64,000 nt of DNA, from the NCBI GenBank assembly GCA_008360955.1, contig LUCM01003831.1, positions 31,464 to 95,463 of the forward strand, given 5' to 3'. The position numbers and the translations under genes were made by a program. Positions 1 to 11,500 of this stretch are shown piece after piece. How positions within the stretch are numbered: position 1 is the first letter of the stretch; every line of letters starts with the position of its first letter. The stretch comes from Fasciolopsis buskii (lineage: Eukaryota; Platyhelminthes; Trematoda; Plagiorchiida; Fasciolidae). The notes under the pieces are model-generated. The model was not told the DNA's origin. It did not search any database and saw nothing but the letters and a program-made list of their open reading frames with translations.

Positions 1-137
1 CATAGTGTCTCCACTACTTGACAATAAACCGTTGCGAGTATCGGGCGTGTTAGCAGTGGAGACACTATGGGTAGGCACAAAGATTCGGTTGGAGACAGAA
101 GAGAAACGTTGAACAAAAGAGAGGGAATCCTGAGCAG
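1..137 (-). mobile_element. 5' end of an RTE-like LINE copy, cut by the window edge
   Basis: Positions 20-137 match the 5' end of LINE copy D (about 54515-54640, same orientation) and, in reverse complement, the start of copy B (about 21705-21850). The shared landmarks are gttgcgagtatcgggcgtgt, then gtggagacactatgggtagg, then a purine-rich stretch. The element body would lie to the left of the window. The first 15 bases are the exact inverse of 55-69 and replace the sequence expected from the other copies. Confidence 0.65.
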
Positions 138-174
138 TGGCATACTTATCTCTACCCACCACACCTGCGCTCGA

Positions 175-430
175 TGCAATAGGCAACGCAGTCCTGATTA
201 TCCTGCACGACAACCGATGCAGTATGCAATTATCTGTAGGCCTGTAACTCATGGGGATTGATGGATGGGTGCTGCTAGGGAAGAACGATTAGGGTTCTCA
301 ACCGAAGCCTTTGGTCTTAACATGAACCTGACCGCAAGGCAGCGGGGTATAGCTGAGTGGGCGCCCATCTACTTGGGTCAACTATTCTTCCACTCGTTTT
401 TCCGACCGAGTTGCTAACTCAGATCAATCC
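175..430. repeat. Dispersed repeat shared with 39440-39715
   Basis: Reads in parallel with 39440-39715: tcctgattatcctgc, then a gap, then gctaggga, agggttctcaaccga, aaggcagcgg, gctgagtggg and tgactgagtt-like words in the same order. At the second site the block lies next to a reverse transcriptase scrap on the - strand, so it is probably a non-coding part of a LINE different from copies A-D. Confidence 0.55.
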
Positions 431-747
431 CCGACTGGGAGGACCAGGGGAGTGCTTCGTCAGGCCTCTAGTCATTAACCTTTCAGGCATGATAGGATCT
501 TCGACTTGAGATAAGCCACTCTCTATGACTCGTTGGATCATGGAGGCACGCAAGCCGTCACACCACGTCAAGGTGTAATCTGGTTGTGACAGCATGAGAG
601 GTTTGATGTTTACGTTCGTGATTACGTATGTGCATGGGAGTGGTACGCTTATCAATGCAGTTCATATTCAATTATTCATAGGGTGAGGTTTAATTTATTG
701 CTCCAACAAACATGTTCATATCCCACTTGCTTGAAAATGTTGTTTAG

Positions 748-1889
748 GCTGACATGTTGGCATTGGAACGAGAATTGGCTGCTGCGGATGATGAAGCTGA
801 GCATGAATTCGCCTCAGTTTTTGGCACGACTGAACCGGACGTCAATGGTCTTCTTCCGACCGGCCTATCCAGCATAGATACGATGGGTCAGTCAGGAGTG
901 ATCACAACAGAAACTCTGGAAGAACGTCGGTTGGAGAAGCGATCCAAGGTGCTGCTACGCATGCTTCGTGCGCATTTACAACAACAAGGTTGGGACGAAT
1001 CCTTATCGTTGCAGTCAATATGCGCGGGAAATACCAAGAAGCAGGTGATTTAATCCGTTCCTCGGCAAAGGTTAAATCTTTCATGCATTTTCGGTATTGT
1101 TACAGTCTTCAGACTCCCGTTGCACGCTTTTTTGTAATTCCACCATTCAGTAGCACATCATTAACGTTATTCTGAAGAACCAGGTATATAACAACTTAAA
1201 CCATCCTCTCAAGGAGACAACGGTTTATTCTGGACAGGTCACCGTGAAGTTGCGTATTTCTCATCGCCCTGTAGGTCACTGAGACTAAATCTAGGCACAC
1301 GACCCGGTCTTCGCTTCAGCGAGGGCGCACTATGTTTGTCAGTTTTTTTTGCAGGGATATACTTTTTAAGTCATTTGTTGCGTTGACTAATGCAACGCTC
1401 GCACGAATTTCAGCTAGTTTTCGGCGGGACTAATCCATTATTTATATTGTGAGTGAGCGGATTACGACCTGAATATAAGTTAGGGTCGGGTTATGAGGGT
1501 AACGGAAAATTTTACTGAATTAATGCGGCGTACTCGGATTTTTCATTGTTCTTAAAAAATTGTGAACGGGCATGTGACGGGCTGCAGTTGATGGTCCAGA
1601 AGGACTTCGTGCGAAAGTTGAACAGGTCATCTTGTTGTCAGTGTTCTGAACGATGTAGTGAACTTTGATGTTCATTGTAAATTTTCTTTTCGCTCCCTCC
1701 CTTTACCATGCTTCATTTCACTTGAGGCATGACATATCTCATTTGCGCTTTCCTTTTTAGGCGGCCTCGAAATTCTATACCATCCTGTTGCTCCGAAAAC
1801 AGCGAGCTGTCGAGCTACAGCAAGAGGCCGCTTATGCGGATATTTACATCTCCAGAGGTCCAAATTTCAATCGGCTCATTGAAGTCTGA
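748..1889 (+). CDS. RAD21: RAD21 cohesin subunit, last two exons (3' part of gene)
   Basis: Coding exons 748-1044 and 1761-1889, both phase 0. The first starts after tgtttag, ends at cag before gtgatt, and encodes about 99 residues. It has an acidic stretch (LALERELAAADDEAEHEF) and the start of the conserved C-terminal winged helix (LEERRLEKRSKVLLRML, then SLQSICAGNTKKQ). The second follows tttttag and encodes AASKFYTILLLRKQRAVELQ, then an acidic turn and RGPNFNRLIEV before TGA. The join reproduces the Rad21/Rec8 C-terminal domain (human counterpart ELCRNTNRKQ / AAAKFYSFLVLKKQQAIEL), which binds the SMC1 ATPase head to close the cohesin ring in the nucleus. It acts in sister-chromatid cohesion, repair and chromatin looping. 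Upstream exons with the SMC3-binding N-terminus and separase sites are not in the window. Identity is firm; only the gene's 3' end is here. Confidence 0.93.
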
Positions 1890-3435
1890 TTAACATGCAC
1901 TCTCTCCCAATCACCTTCGAAGCTCCTGTTCAGATTCCTCTCGTTTTGCATATTTCCATTATTTGGGTTCCAGTATTTTCTCTATCTTTATTTGCACTCG
2001 ATGTATTCACGTACCCCTTGTACCCGTCTGTCTTCGACTAGCTTCCCCTTCGATGTCGCAAAATCAGGAGGGAAGCATATTCTGGTCTCATCGTCAAAAG
2101 GATCGTGTATACGCTTATCTTAGCGTACACTTTTCTTTCTTTCCTATATTTGCATTACATCTCTCCCTATTCATACACTTCGTACTGTCGGGCCCCGTTT
2201 CACATACAGACCCTCGTTTTGTTTTTACGAAGCAAGACTTATTAGTGTTCATTTGTACAATTGTACCGACCATTTTTGTTTACGGTAAGAGAATCAGAAC
2301 TGCTCATCATTGTTTCTGCCGAACTGTATGAAAACGTTCATTTGGGTGGGTTAGCTGAATTAACAGTGCAATATGCACCTTGGCCGTTTTCCTCTGTCAG
2401 ATACTGTAACGCGGAGAATGTAGGAGCTTTGTCGTTTGGATTAAAGGAGTGTCGAAGTGACTCAAATGCTTACAGAGGCGTTTGTTGAGCCTAGATAGTT
2501 GCGGATTTGTTTTTGTATATTTTGGATAAAGTATTTAATTGGACGATTGTCTCGGTGCACAGTGGTAGAACCATGACAGACGTATTCTAAGGACTGATTT
2601 ATCCAACCCACAGTGCACCAAAATAACTAATTCCCATTGACTACATTCAAAGAATACACGTTGGCAAACTGACTCATTTGCACTGATTTTTAACCGTACC
2701 TTTTCACCAGCTTAGGCTACAAAATGTTTCAGGATACAGAATCGGTTAGACAAAAGTCTGTTTTCCAGCCAGGACTCATGACAAAGCTGTACGCTGCGCA
2801 GTGTTTTCCTGGGTTGAGGATAAAGGGACAGCCACCGACAACGTTAGTTGGCCGTGAATAAATTAAGAGTGGCTTCGTCATATCAGCCACGTTGAAGACC
2901 TAAACGATTGAGTTTGCGGTGGTTGACTTCGAATCCCGATAACTAGTAGACGTACGGTCAGGAAACTTCATGGGTGGGAAAACCGTATTGTAGTCATTCA
3001 GTGTAAACAAAAAGAACCAAAAATATACGAGTGCTCCCAAGTCTTTGGGTTGCAGTCATATCTTGCCTTTGTACCGCATAGGTTGTCACGTGACTGTGTG
3101 GACGGGGAGCCAGTGAGTGTATGAAGGGCCGCACGAAGTTGATTGGAGAAGATCAAAGCGTCAGTTCGCATGAGTTTATGTTTATCATCAGACAAATTTT
3201 CGTCACTCTCGGGTGGTGTATGTATGTGGATAGACCGGTGGGACTGTCTGCGTGATGCACTGGGTCAATGAACTGTGGCGAAAACTTGAATGAACGTAGA
3301 AATAATCAGTTGGGTAGGAATGTACTGCAAGGGTTCCGCTAGTGCAATAGAAATATTGGATGGTTGTTATCCCTCGCACGTAGATAGCGGTTAGTGTACC
3401 TTGAAGTTATCGGATCATATACTCGAATAAACCGA
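1890..3435. other. 3' flank of RAD21, nothing firm
   Basis: Contains the RAD21 3' UTR at its left end; no clear AATAAA was located close to the stop (an ATTAAA-like word occurs near 2441). Several open frames look like pyrimidine-rich chance ORFs. A box-B-like word (gacttcgaatcccg) sits near 2925 without a convincing box A. Confidence 0.4.
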
Positions 3436-3439
3436 CCAA

Positions 3440-3765
3440 CCCAGGGCGGCATCACCATCGTTGAGCGTTAAACAGCAAGGTAAGCCTCAAAGACCGCTGC
3501 CATTACCCCAAGGTTACATATGCATATAAAAAGGGTGAATATCAAAGGAGAACGGGGAACGGACCTACATAGGTGGCAAAAGACAAGAAGACTGCTGCAA
3601 CCAACACACTCAACACTGTCTAACGGCAAAAGCGCTCTCTTTCAATCATTCTGATTCTACAGAAAATGACAACACGATCACCACTGCTCACGGTTCACTT
3701 TCATATCCTTCAGAGATTCCAGCCAGCTACTTGACGAGTCTTCCGGTTTTCATTCATATGCAATT
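3440..3765 (-). mobile_element. 3' end fragment of RTE-like LINE
   Basis: Parallels the 3' UTR of the other copies (41722-42020 and 57350-57640). It starts with the terminal atcaccatcgttgagcg, then aacagcaaggtaagcctca, then ctgctgcaa, then the imperfect gaaaatgacaacacgatcac block. Only the last 0.3 kb is present, as expected from a 5'-truncated insertion. It ends in the short ATC-rich tandem tail seen in all copies. Confidence 0.75.
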
Positions 3766-3769
3766 CATC

Positions 3770-5335
3770 CTCCACATATTCAAAGTCAGACAATATCCTG
3801 TCTGCACAAATATCAGAGCCACTATTTCAAGAAGAACGGACGATTTCCACCGTCACGTCGATTACAAAGTTGAGAGGAGAACGTAAAGGAAGTCACCGCA
3901 GAAATTGAATCATAGACAGTTGAATAGCTATCTTATTAGATTTATTCCCCTGTTTGGAGTACCCATCAAATCACAGCAGTAAAATCCATCAAGCTATACG
4001 GCTCAGAGGCGTAACCACGAAAGGTAATTGGCGATTTTTGGTGTTTGGATGCTGTTGTCTGCTTAGTATCTTATGCTTATCACAACAGAATTCCGTCAGT
4101 CAGTTTATACTTAGCCGCAAAATATCAGGTCACATGGTCCAGTCTATCAAACAGGTGCTAAAGCTGGATATATAACGCAAGCACAGATTTAGATCAAGAG
4201 ATTTGTTTATTCCAAAGTCAAAATTGTACCGGGACTTCTTGCCATGGGAACCTGAATCTCAGTTGCTATGTTTGGTGCTCGCAGATCCGTCTTTCCGGAG
4301 ATCACATTGCAATGAGACGCGCAAATCCCCGATATATCAGCTGATTAGAAGACCGGGAAATGATCGCGAATAGGGATGGGTATGGATACGTTGGGAAATG
4401 GAAAAGGCTGATTAGGAATGTTGATCAACGGAAACCACGTTTAAGTGAGGTGATCAAGAAATCGTATGGATCACTGATTTGCATTAATGAGTATCGGTTG
4501 GAACGTTGAGCAGGGTGTTTTGATTAGAAGTTCAGTTTGCCCAATTTTACAATGGGATTTCCATTTATGCCTGCAAGCGCAACAATGCGGGCGGACATCA
4601 GTTACCCTTCAGAAGTGGAGTTCGTCTATTAGAGGTTTTCTTTTTCGCAGGAGCTACTGGACGAGATAGGCTGTTGGCTTTTTTTTGAGCATAGTTGTGC
4701 GGTTTTGACTTTGGAATAAACAAAATTCCTGATGTATATCCTGGAATTGTCGCGCGTTTCTAACGCAATTGGTGATGAAGATGATTTAAAGGATAGATGG
4801 TAGATTAGCTGTGCGAACCATAGGCTAGTTATTCGCGCAAATTTGACGTCTAATCTGCATGCGGCCATTTAGTGCTACCTAAAGAATGCACCTGCGACTA
4901 AAGCCGGTTTACGAGCCCACCGTCGTTGTTTTGGCTTCATTTTCTTCAGCAAAAGCTAGAACATGGACACACTTTAGGTGAGCACACAATCTGTCCTTTA
5001 CTTGCTGTGTAGGCCACATCTACATCTCAGTGAAAAGTGTGCGAGAAGAACTCATTTCACTTTCCCAGTTTTTATATTCGAACAGGCAAAGCCGATTTTT
5101 GCGCTTAGGGTGAACCTTCCTTCGAGTTCACCGTCGTTGGCGATGTTCATAGTGTGGAACTTTCTCATATTTTGTTTTCAATTTGTGATTGAGATGATTA
5201 CCTGAGTCGTCTTAAATTCTTATGAGGATGGTTACGTTGCTACTTTTTCAGGTAGCAAACTGTATCGCTCAGTATATGGGAAAACTCAGTGAAAATTCAG
5301 CTAGGTTTTTGTTTTTTCCCCGATCATCTGAGCTA
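3770..5335. other. No recognised feature
   Basis: AT-moderate sequence with only short open frames on both strands; none carries a recognisable motif or convincing splice sites. Confidence 0.4.
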
Positions 5336-5339
5336 TGAG

Positions 5340-5830
5340 TTTTACTCCTTGAAAGTGCGAAATGCCTTTGCAGAAATGGACTAGCTCAAAGTCCAATTCT
5401 GTCCTTGCAAGGGAGATGTTCGGCTTAGTAAGTAGGTCAAATTGCTTAGGTAGTTCTGCCTCATCGGGTGGTCGTACATTGGATAGTGCTTTTACTCTTC
5501 GACAATCATAAATTTGAGGAATCTATACCGTCGGCTTAACACAATTATCGACCAGAGGTGGATTATGCAGTGGCAGTGAGGTTAGTTCTGTTGTGTGGAT
5601 CTGAAACATGGTCGTTCAGGGCAGACGTAGGAGGATTTTCGGCGTTTGGTTACTGGCTTGCTTGTAGTATTTATGCGGCATGGTGACTGCATTGTGTTGG
5701 CAATCCTTTGATTAGCGTCATTCTTGTGGACCACAGAACTCTGTTGGTCGAAAAAACGCTGAATTTGAATGGATTAATGTGGTGGCTTTCCTGGACGTAA
5801 TGATCATTTTCTAATGATAGAACCTTGCTT
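5340..5830 (+). pseudogene. Degenerate C-terminal reverse transcriptase fragment (second LINE family)
   Basis: Broken frames read like the connection region after the RT domain: GSSASSGGRTLDSAFTLRQS, then VLLCGSETWSFRADVGGF-like words at about 5580-5640, then a weak LNLNRL...W word near 5765. These correspond to the trematode LINE pattern SVLLYGSETWPLRAEDVRRL followed by LRWLGHVLRM. Many frameshifts and stops, so it is dead. It is more diverged from copies A-D than they are from each other. Confidence 0.55.
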
Positions 5831-6639
5831 TCACTGATTAGAGCGGTATTAAGTGTGTCAGCTGTTCCTCAGGAGCTCGCCTGTTTGTAACACCAGACTT
5901 TCGTCGAATAATCTCTAGTATTTGTGATTTAGTCACAGCAGGAACCATCCGACTACCTAGAGTAGGATCGGCTTTCATTCAATAGATTTGGACCTGCGAA
6001 GCACTCCAGAATTCGACACAGTCATTTGGAGAATAGGTAATAGATGTTTTGCCCCCTTTGAAGGACAACTACCCATTAAATTCGTGCTGATCAGATGGGA
6101 TTCAGTGGAAAAAACAGTCGGATATCAGATGGCATGTTGTCATATCAGATAATACAGCGCAGTTCGATGCGCGCGAATAGGTGGGAGATCTGGAGAACCA
6201 ATTGTAAGAAGATCATAACAGGCATCCTCACTGGAATTAAACATGCGTTGCATTTGGAATGATTAACTGAGTCATACACAAGTAATTTGTTCTTGTTATC
6301 CGTTTATTATTCTGTCATTTTTTGAGGTGGTGTTCATACCAGGGTACGCCCACTTCTCAGGTCGCCACGACTTTTTGCTTCTTCGCTATTGTGAGCGAGA
6401 GTTTATTGGTTTCAGTGCCAGCTCCTTACACCTCGGGGCTGCTGTGGTCGTAAGGCGGATTTTTCCTCTGAGGCTTTTCACTGCTTATCTTAATTTCAAA
6501 TCCAATAATGAAAAATTTAACCTTGTTCCGTCGCATTCCTAGCGTTAAGGTGTACTGTTAGACAGTATTCTCAGGATAGGTTAGAGCAGATGGTGCCAAT
6601 TCCATCGTCGGAATCTTAGATTTTTAATGCGATCACTTT

Positions 6640-6782
6640 CTATATAAAGCTCACAATTACTTGTGAGTAGCGTGTGGGACTGGCGTTCTCTCTGCTTGGT
6701 TGACTGCTCCTCGGACTTCACTGTTTACTCATAAACACCAATTCCACACAATGTACACAAGTAGTTGTGAGCTCTATATGGA
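6640..6782. mobile_element. MITE-like element with about 30 bp inverted termini
   Basis: The left end agctcacaattacttgtg (about 6647) is matched by the reverse complement of cacaagtagttgtgagct (about 6756-6773). One mismatch occurs over 18 bp, with further weaker pairing inward (tgtggga / tgtggaa) and flanking tatata / tatat. Total length is about 140 bp with no coding capacity. This is the architecture of a short non-autonomous DNA transposon. No second copy was found here. Confidence 0.5.
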
Positions 6783-6939
6783 AATATCAAAGGCTTATCC
6801 TGTGTACAACTGCTGATTTTGTGGAAGGGATTTGACTGGAGCTAACGGGACACGTACCGTGTCTCCCTTCAAGGTTGTCCGGCACTCCTGGGTTTCATTG
6901 AGAACAACATATGAACATAGTAAACTCAGTAATTGTCAT

Positions 6940-7170
6940 CAGTCTGGACGGTGGTAACAGGCCTCCCATTTGGAAAACCCGGGTTCGAACTCTGAGTGCG
7001 ATGGAGGATACGCGCCACTGATGAGCTCTAGTGAGAGCGAAACTCGGGTCTGGTGCTTCCTGAGTGTAAGGTTGACCGGCTGACCTGAGGATTGTGCGTG
7101 AATGATGGAGTCCGCAAACCAGCGGCCGAAGCATAGATCGCGTTGTTGTGAGCCTCTGTGTATCATGTGC
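6940..7170 (+). mobile_element. SINE-like retroposon with tRNA-type promoter and hammerhead ribozyme (Sm-alpha-like)
   Basis: Reads + as a possible box A (tctggacggtgg, about 6949), then box B (gggttcgaactc, about 6980-6991), then a complete hammerhead core at 7012-7056, then an unrelated body. Schistosome Sm-alpha retroposons are known to combine a Pol III promoter with a self-cleaving hammerhead, and the order here is the same. The right-hand boundary is uncertain. Confidence 0.6.
7012..7056 (+). ncRNA. Hammerhead ribozyme, type I, complete catalytic core
   Basis: Stem I is gcgcca (7012-7017) with tggtgc (7051-7056), six pairs including one G-T. The core is CTGATGA (7018-7024). Stem II is gctct (7025-7029) with agagc (7034-7038) around the loop agtg. 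Then comes GAAA (7039-7042). A very short stem III (A7042-T7049, C7043-G7048) closes a tcgg loop, and the cleavage site GTC ends at 7050. All invariant hammerhead positions are present. The tiny stem III is typical of retroelement hammerheads, which are thought to work as dimers. Upstream ggata and downstream ttcc could give the loop contacts of natural type I ribozymes. Activity is inferred from sequence only. Confidence 0.85.
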
Positions 7171-7179
7171 TAATCAGCT

Positions 7180-9830
7180 AAACTATTTGACAGCTGAATG
7201 CAAATCCAAGCCAAGTTGGATCTCTAGGTAAAACCATCATAGGCACGTCTTTGTCCCATATTAAATCTGGTCTCCACATCAGGTACACAGGGCATACACC
7301 CCGTTTACAATGTGATTACTTTGGTCCATTTATGGTCTTACTCCTTAAAACAATTTTCTATGATATTCTGGTTACGCGTTACTGAACAGAAGCTTAATCA
7401 CTCATTTGAAGTTCCCGAAAATTTAGATCACCGTGAACTGGAAGCTCCGAAAATTATTCGCCAGTTTCGGGACGTGAGCAAGGAAAATCCCTGCTGTCAT
7501 TCACAGTCTGCAATGTCCGCTCGCTCTCGAAGGACATGAGTCATTCTAATTGGAATGGTCGACGAATGTGGAAAGTACTGCCCATTGTGGATGACATACA
7601 GCGAGGAAAGAAGAAAGATGGTTACCAGGATGTTCGGATTCCAAGAGTCATAAGTGATTGGTCCTCTAGAAATGACACAAAATACTGGTGTAGACTATTT
7701 AAGATTTAAATGCTGTGAGAATTCAAAACTAACCTGTTGACAGTTGAGGTAATTGCGAAGCTATATTCAACCAGTCATTAATGAATGTTCAGTAATCAAG
7801 TAACAAACAATTCGGGACAAAATTATGTAGACTGCTAGCTTCTGCTGCTGTGGAGCTCATAATTGGATGGATGTCGGCACTCGAAAGAGATGCTTCCAGT
7901 TTGTGTATAAGAATAAACGGGGCAAGTCCACTGTGTTAGTCTGCGAACTTCTGGGATAAAAAATCACCGAACTCATTTTGTGCCGGTTCTCAGTCGGTGA
8001 TAAGCAAAATGATTTACCAAATACACCCGAGAACAAGTGTAATCTTATCAACGTTTGGGTCATGTCCGAGGTCAAAAGGGTAATCGTGCACGTGTCACCT
8101 TTTCGTCAACGATTGGAGTTTGGTTGTTGCCTTCTGCTTACATGCATTTTTTTAATTGATCGCACGTCAATATCACCAAATAATGTCTGCTTTCATTTTC
8201 CGTACCATCTTTATCAATGGAAATGCGTGCCTTAATAATGCGGTTGTCACGACCACAGTATCACGCAACCTCAATCAGTTTTCTCGATTCTAGTTCCATT
8301 CCGCCAATGTATAACCAGGCAAGAGTAATCACGTTGCATCTGGCCAGTGAACGCAGTCTATTATTTGTTACAATTAGGTGATTTTGTAGGTCAGTTTAGA
8401 ATGAAATTTGCTGGTCGTTTGTCATTAATCCCTTGGGTTCAGTGCATCTGTGGTCTTCATTAGGAGTAATGCCTTCGCTCGCATCTGAACCTACTGCGAA
8501 AATCAACGCACTATTACTTTCTCCCAGAACTAGGGCAAATGGCTAATTTCTCACCTTGCTGTCCTGCTTCCAAACCCTCTGGATTTCGCCCGTGCGTCAT
8601 TGACATAAAAACAAATGGGTTTGTCAGCCAGTTAGGTTTTCCGGTCATAACCCGGCCTCACTGTTGCATAACTGGTCGCATGAAAACGAAGCTGTCTTAG
8701 GTTTTTGGTATTGGCTCGTAACCCATCCTCATAAGCTGTACGTGGATTTGAGTGAGCACTTCGGTAAACGAGGCATTCGATTTAGCCTCATCGAGTAGCA
8801 CCAGCAAGCACAACCTAAAATTAAAGACCTGAATAAACGTTATTCGTTTGCAATTCTGAGCAGCTGTCAGCTGTCCTGTTCCACAGTCATCAGATTACAC
8901 TCGAACCGGACTGAGACTTGGTTTATTGACGATACAGTACAAGCGACGGGCTGTGTAACTGGGAGATTTGGTCAGGATTTCGAAACCCAGTCTTGCCTTC
9001 CAAATAACTACCGAGTCTCGAAACACGTGCCAAAAGTAATTTGGCTTTGAATACTGACAATCGCTAAAGCGACTATCATTCGCCATTCTAGGCTCGAACT
9101 CTGCTCTAAAGGAAAATTAGTCTAGGCTTTACAACTGCCTTGATAGACTGTCCACTCGGTCAAGTAGGGGATTACAAATGATAATAAAACAGAAAATAAA
9201 AGGATAGTTTTTAAAGCACTAATCCAAATTGATCGTAATGAAACACGGGTAAGAGTCACCAATGAACATTGCAGCGGTACCAGCCCCAGACTGTACAAGT
9301 GAAAACAGCACGGAGATGCCAACAACCGGAAACCACAATTAATTTACTAGGATTATTTATATATAACTATAATGAAACATCATTGCCAGAAAGCCCACGA
9401 GCAATCGTGGCGGCCGACTGTTCACTTTCGTAAGTCGTCAAGCTTTTGACTAGGTGGTCATGAATGCAGGCGACAGCGAGTCTGTACCGAAGCGAGTCAC
9501 GTGAATTTCATGCAGGATTATTAAGATCTTCCTTCCTTACTAGTTTCTCTTCGATTTGAAATGTTGGCCGCACTAACTTCCGAAATGGTGCTGAATTGAG
9601 ACAAGTGTTTTGAGTAGCACCACTGGATCGTGTGTCTGAATATACCAACCTGAATTTGTTCGTCGTTCGAGGTCCTATCACGTATCCCATCATGACGTCT
9701 TGTCTTATATAAATTGCCTATTTCCTTAGTTCTCGAAGCAACCCGTTTTTTGATAGGCGAGTTCATCCTGAGACATTCAAAATTTCATAAAAACAGGAAA
9801 CGTGAACCGGATAAATGTACTGATTCTTGA
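7180..9830. other. No firm feature
   Basis: One exon-like stretch sits at 7393-7476, between cag and gtgagc, with 28 open codons on + (KLNHSFEVPENL..., phase 0). It matches nothing I know and is too short to call. The rest holds short chance ORFs and no repeat that I could match inside the window. Confidence 0.35.
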
Positions 9831-9839
9831 AAGTTTGGA

Positions 9840-10015
9840 ATATTTGGAATTGGATTAGCATACAAAATTTTGTCAGTCAACTTAACGAATGGATACAAAT
9901 TACCAGTAGGTACTGAATTGGTTCTGACCTAAACTACACAAAAGACGGAGGTCACAAAAGAAGGGCAACACATTCGAGCTGTATTTACAGCTCATGAGTT
10001 TATATAAGAAGTTGG
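9840..10015. repeat. Dispersed repeat, partner of 12135-12315
   Basis: Parallels 12135-12315 in direct orientation: ttgtcagtcaacttaacg, then ggatacaaattaccag, then ctgaattggttctgacc, then tttacagctcatgagttt, against diverged versions in the same order and spacing. About 175 bp, non-coding, family unknown. Confidence 0.5.
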
Positions 10016-10804
10016 AAAATCCACGATTGGTGGGGTACGTTCTATCCATTCGCTTGCACGGAATGTTTGGATTTTAAGACCGTTTGTCGTCGCGGTTCTC
10101 ATCGGCTGCTTATGTACGCAGGCCAGCCTGAAGTTGTACCGGATTGCATCTGTGACTTTTTCGGAAACTCACCATGGAATTTTCGATTTTACTAGGGACA
10201 ACGTTATCGTTTCCGTTTAAATTGTCCAAATAACAATGATGCCCTGGAAAACAGCTGTTGTTGTGCCACACCAGAACACCGTTAGAAGCTCGCGTATCTT
10301 CCTAAATTTTAGGTAGCTTTACTTGAATTGTTTCGGTTTGATTCTTCTGTTTATTTTCTGGCGCTCCGCTAAGTACAGGGACTCTAATTTCTCAGAATTT
10401 TCAATCTGCTGTGCAATGACTGTTCAGTGCCAAATGTCAGTGACAATCTCATGCTCAGGATTGCCCATTGCTTCACAATTAACGTTCTCTCTCTAAGTTA
10501 GGCACCTGCCTACTGCAATTTCGCCATAGTCCTTTTGAACTCGCCTTTTCCCGGTAAATTAAGACTATGACCATTGATTCCTCATACTGTAGTTGCCAGG
10601 CATTTTCTACAACCCCCAGGAGGAAGAATCTTTGGAAATTTGCGTTACAAATACTTGAAATACTAACACGGCATTCGATCAATAACTATAAGGTACGGAT
10701 ACGGACTCCCAGAGCAACTGGAAAGCACGTTGCTTTGTTTAGAGATTGCGTGTTTATGTACGAAATTAAAGGAACTCTTATTGATGAAGCATCTATGGTC
10801 CAAT

Positions 10805-10890
10805 GGTACTTGGGTAGATGTAATTCGCCAACGTTTCGACTACCATCGATAGTCTTTTTCAAGGAAGTTTGCAACCAAATAACATAGAGA
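10805..10890 (-). repeat. Penelope-type terminal fragment with degenerate hammerhead-like hairpin
   Basis: The reverse complement matches 52141-52215 closely: ggttgcaaacttcc, then aaaaagactat, then ggtagtcgaaac, then gttggcgaattacatctac. The core part forms a GACTA/TAGTC stem followed by CGAAACGTT, that is stem II plus the GAAA side of a hammerhead. The CTGATGA side is mutated (ttgaaaaa). Confidence 0.45.
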
Positions 10891-11334
10891 ACCTTCATGT
10901 GCCAACGGATTTTAAGCTGCATTTGCTTTTGTGTGTGTCTGTGCGTCTGACTACTTTGAATTGTATAATAGGTGAGAAGTTAGTCGTGCTTCACGTCATG
11001 CGCCGCCGTGGTGGTGGGGTTAACTAGTTCGGTTACCTTCGGAATGTTTATTGCTCAGAAATGTTAGGACTGTCCATGACTCTGAAATCTCTGCCCCATT
11101 GTTCCGATTGATGCATATGGAGTGGGTGTTTATCGGTAGCGCCTCGGAAAACTTACGTCCAGTGCAGGTTCTGAATCCACGTTAGAGTAATTTGGTGTTT
11201 CCATAATCTATGTTGTTTGCCTCTGCTGTGGGATGCAGAGAGATGGCTGAATCGTGTTTTGATAAGGCTGCCTTGTCCGACGGTCTGCACTTTTCTTCCC
11301 TTCTGTGTTCTGCTATCCATGTCATGAGTTGTCT

Positions 11335-11500
11335 AACGAGGATCTGGCGACTACCCATGGTAGTCGAAACGCTGGCAAAATCATACATCAAAGACGCTGT
11401 TGTTAATATTAAATCATTAACAATTAAAAACCAATACATGGTTCATCGATTTTTCGGCACACTTTATATTTTTCGGTCCTGACATTCACAAACCAGGCAC
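11335..11500 (+). repeat. Penelope-type terminal fragment, related to 52185-52340
   Basis: Shares with 52185-52340 ggtagtcgaaa, then gttattaa-type AT stretch, then aaccaatacatgg, then tcatcgattttt, then ttcggtcctgacattcac. At its left end gactacc and ggtagtc form a seven-pair stem around cat, followed by CGAAACGC, again a stem II-GAAA-like hammerhead remnant. No protein is encoded. Confidence 0.45.

Noticed and set aside
2895..2945. tRNA-like box B (gacttcgaatcccg)
   Set aside because: No convincing box A or stem pairing and no second copy of the flanks.
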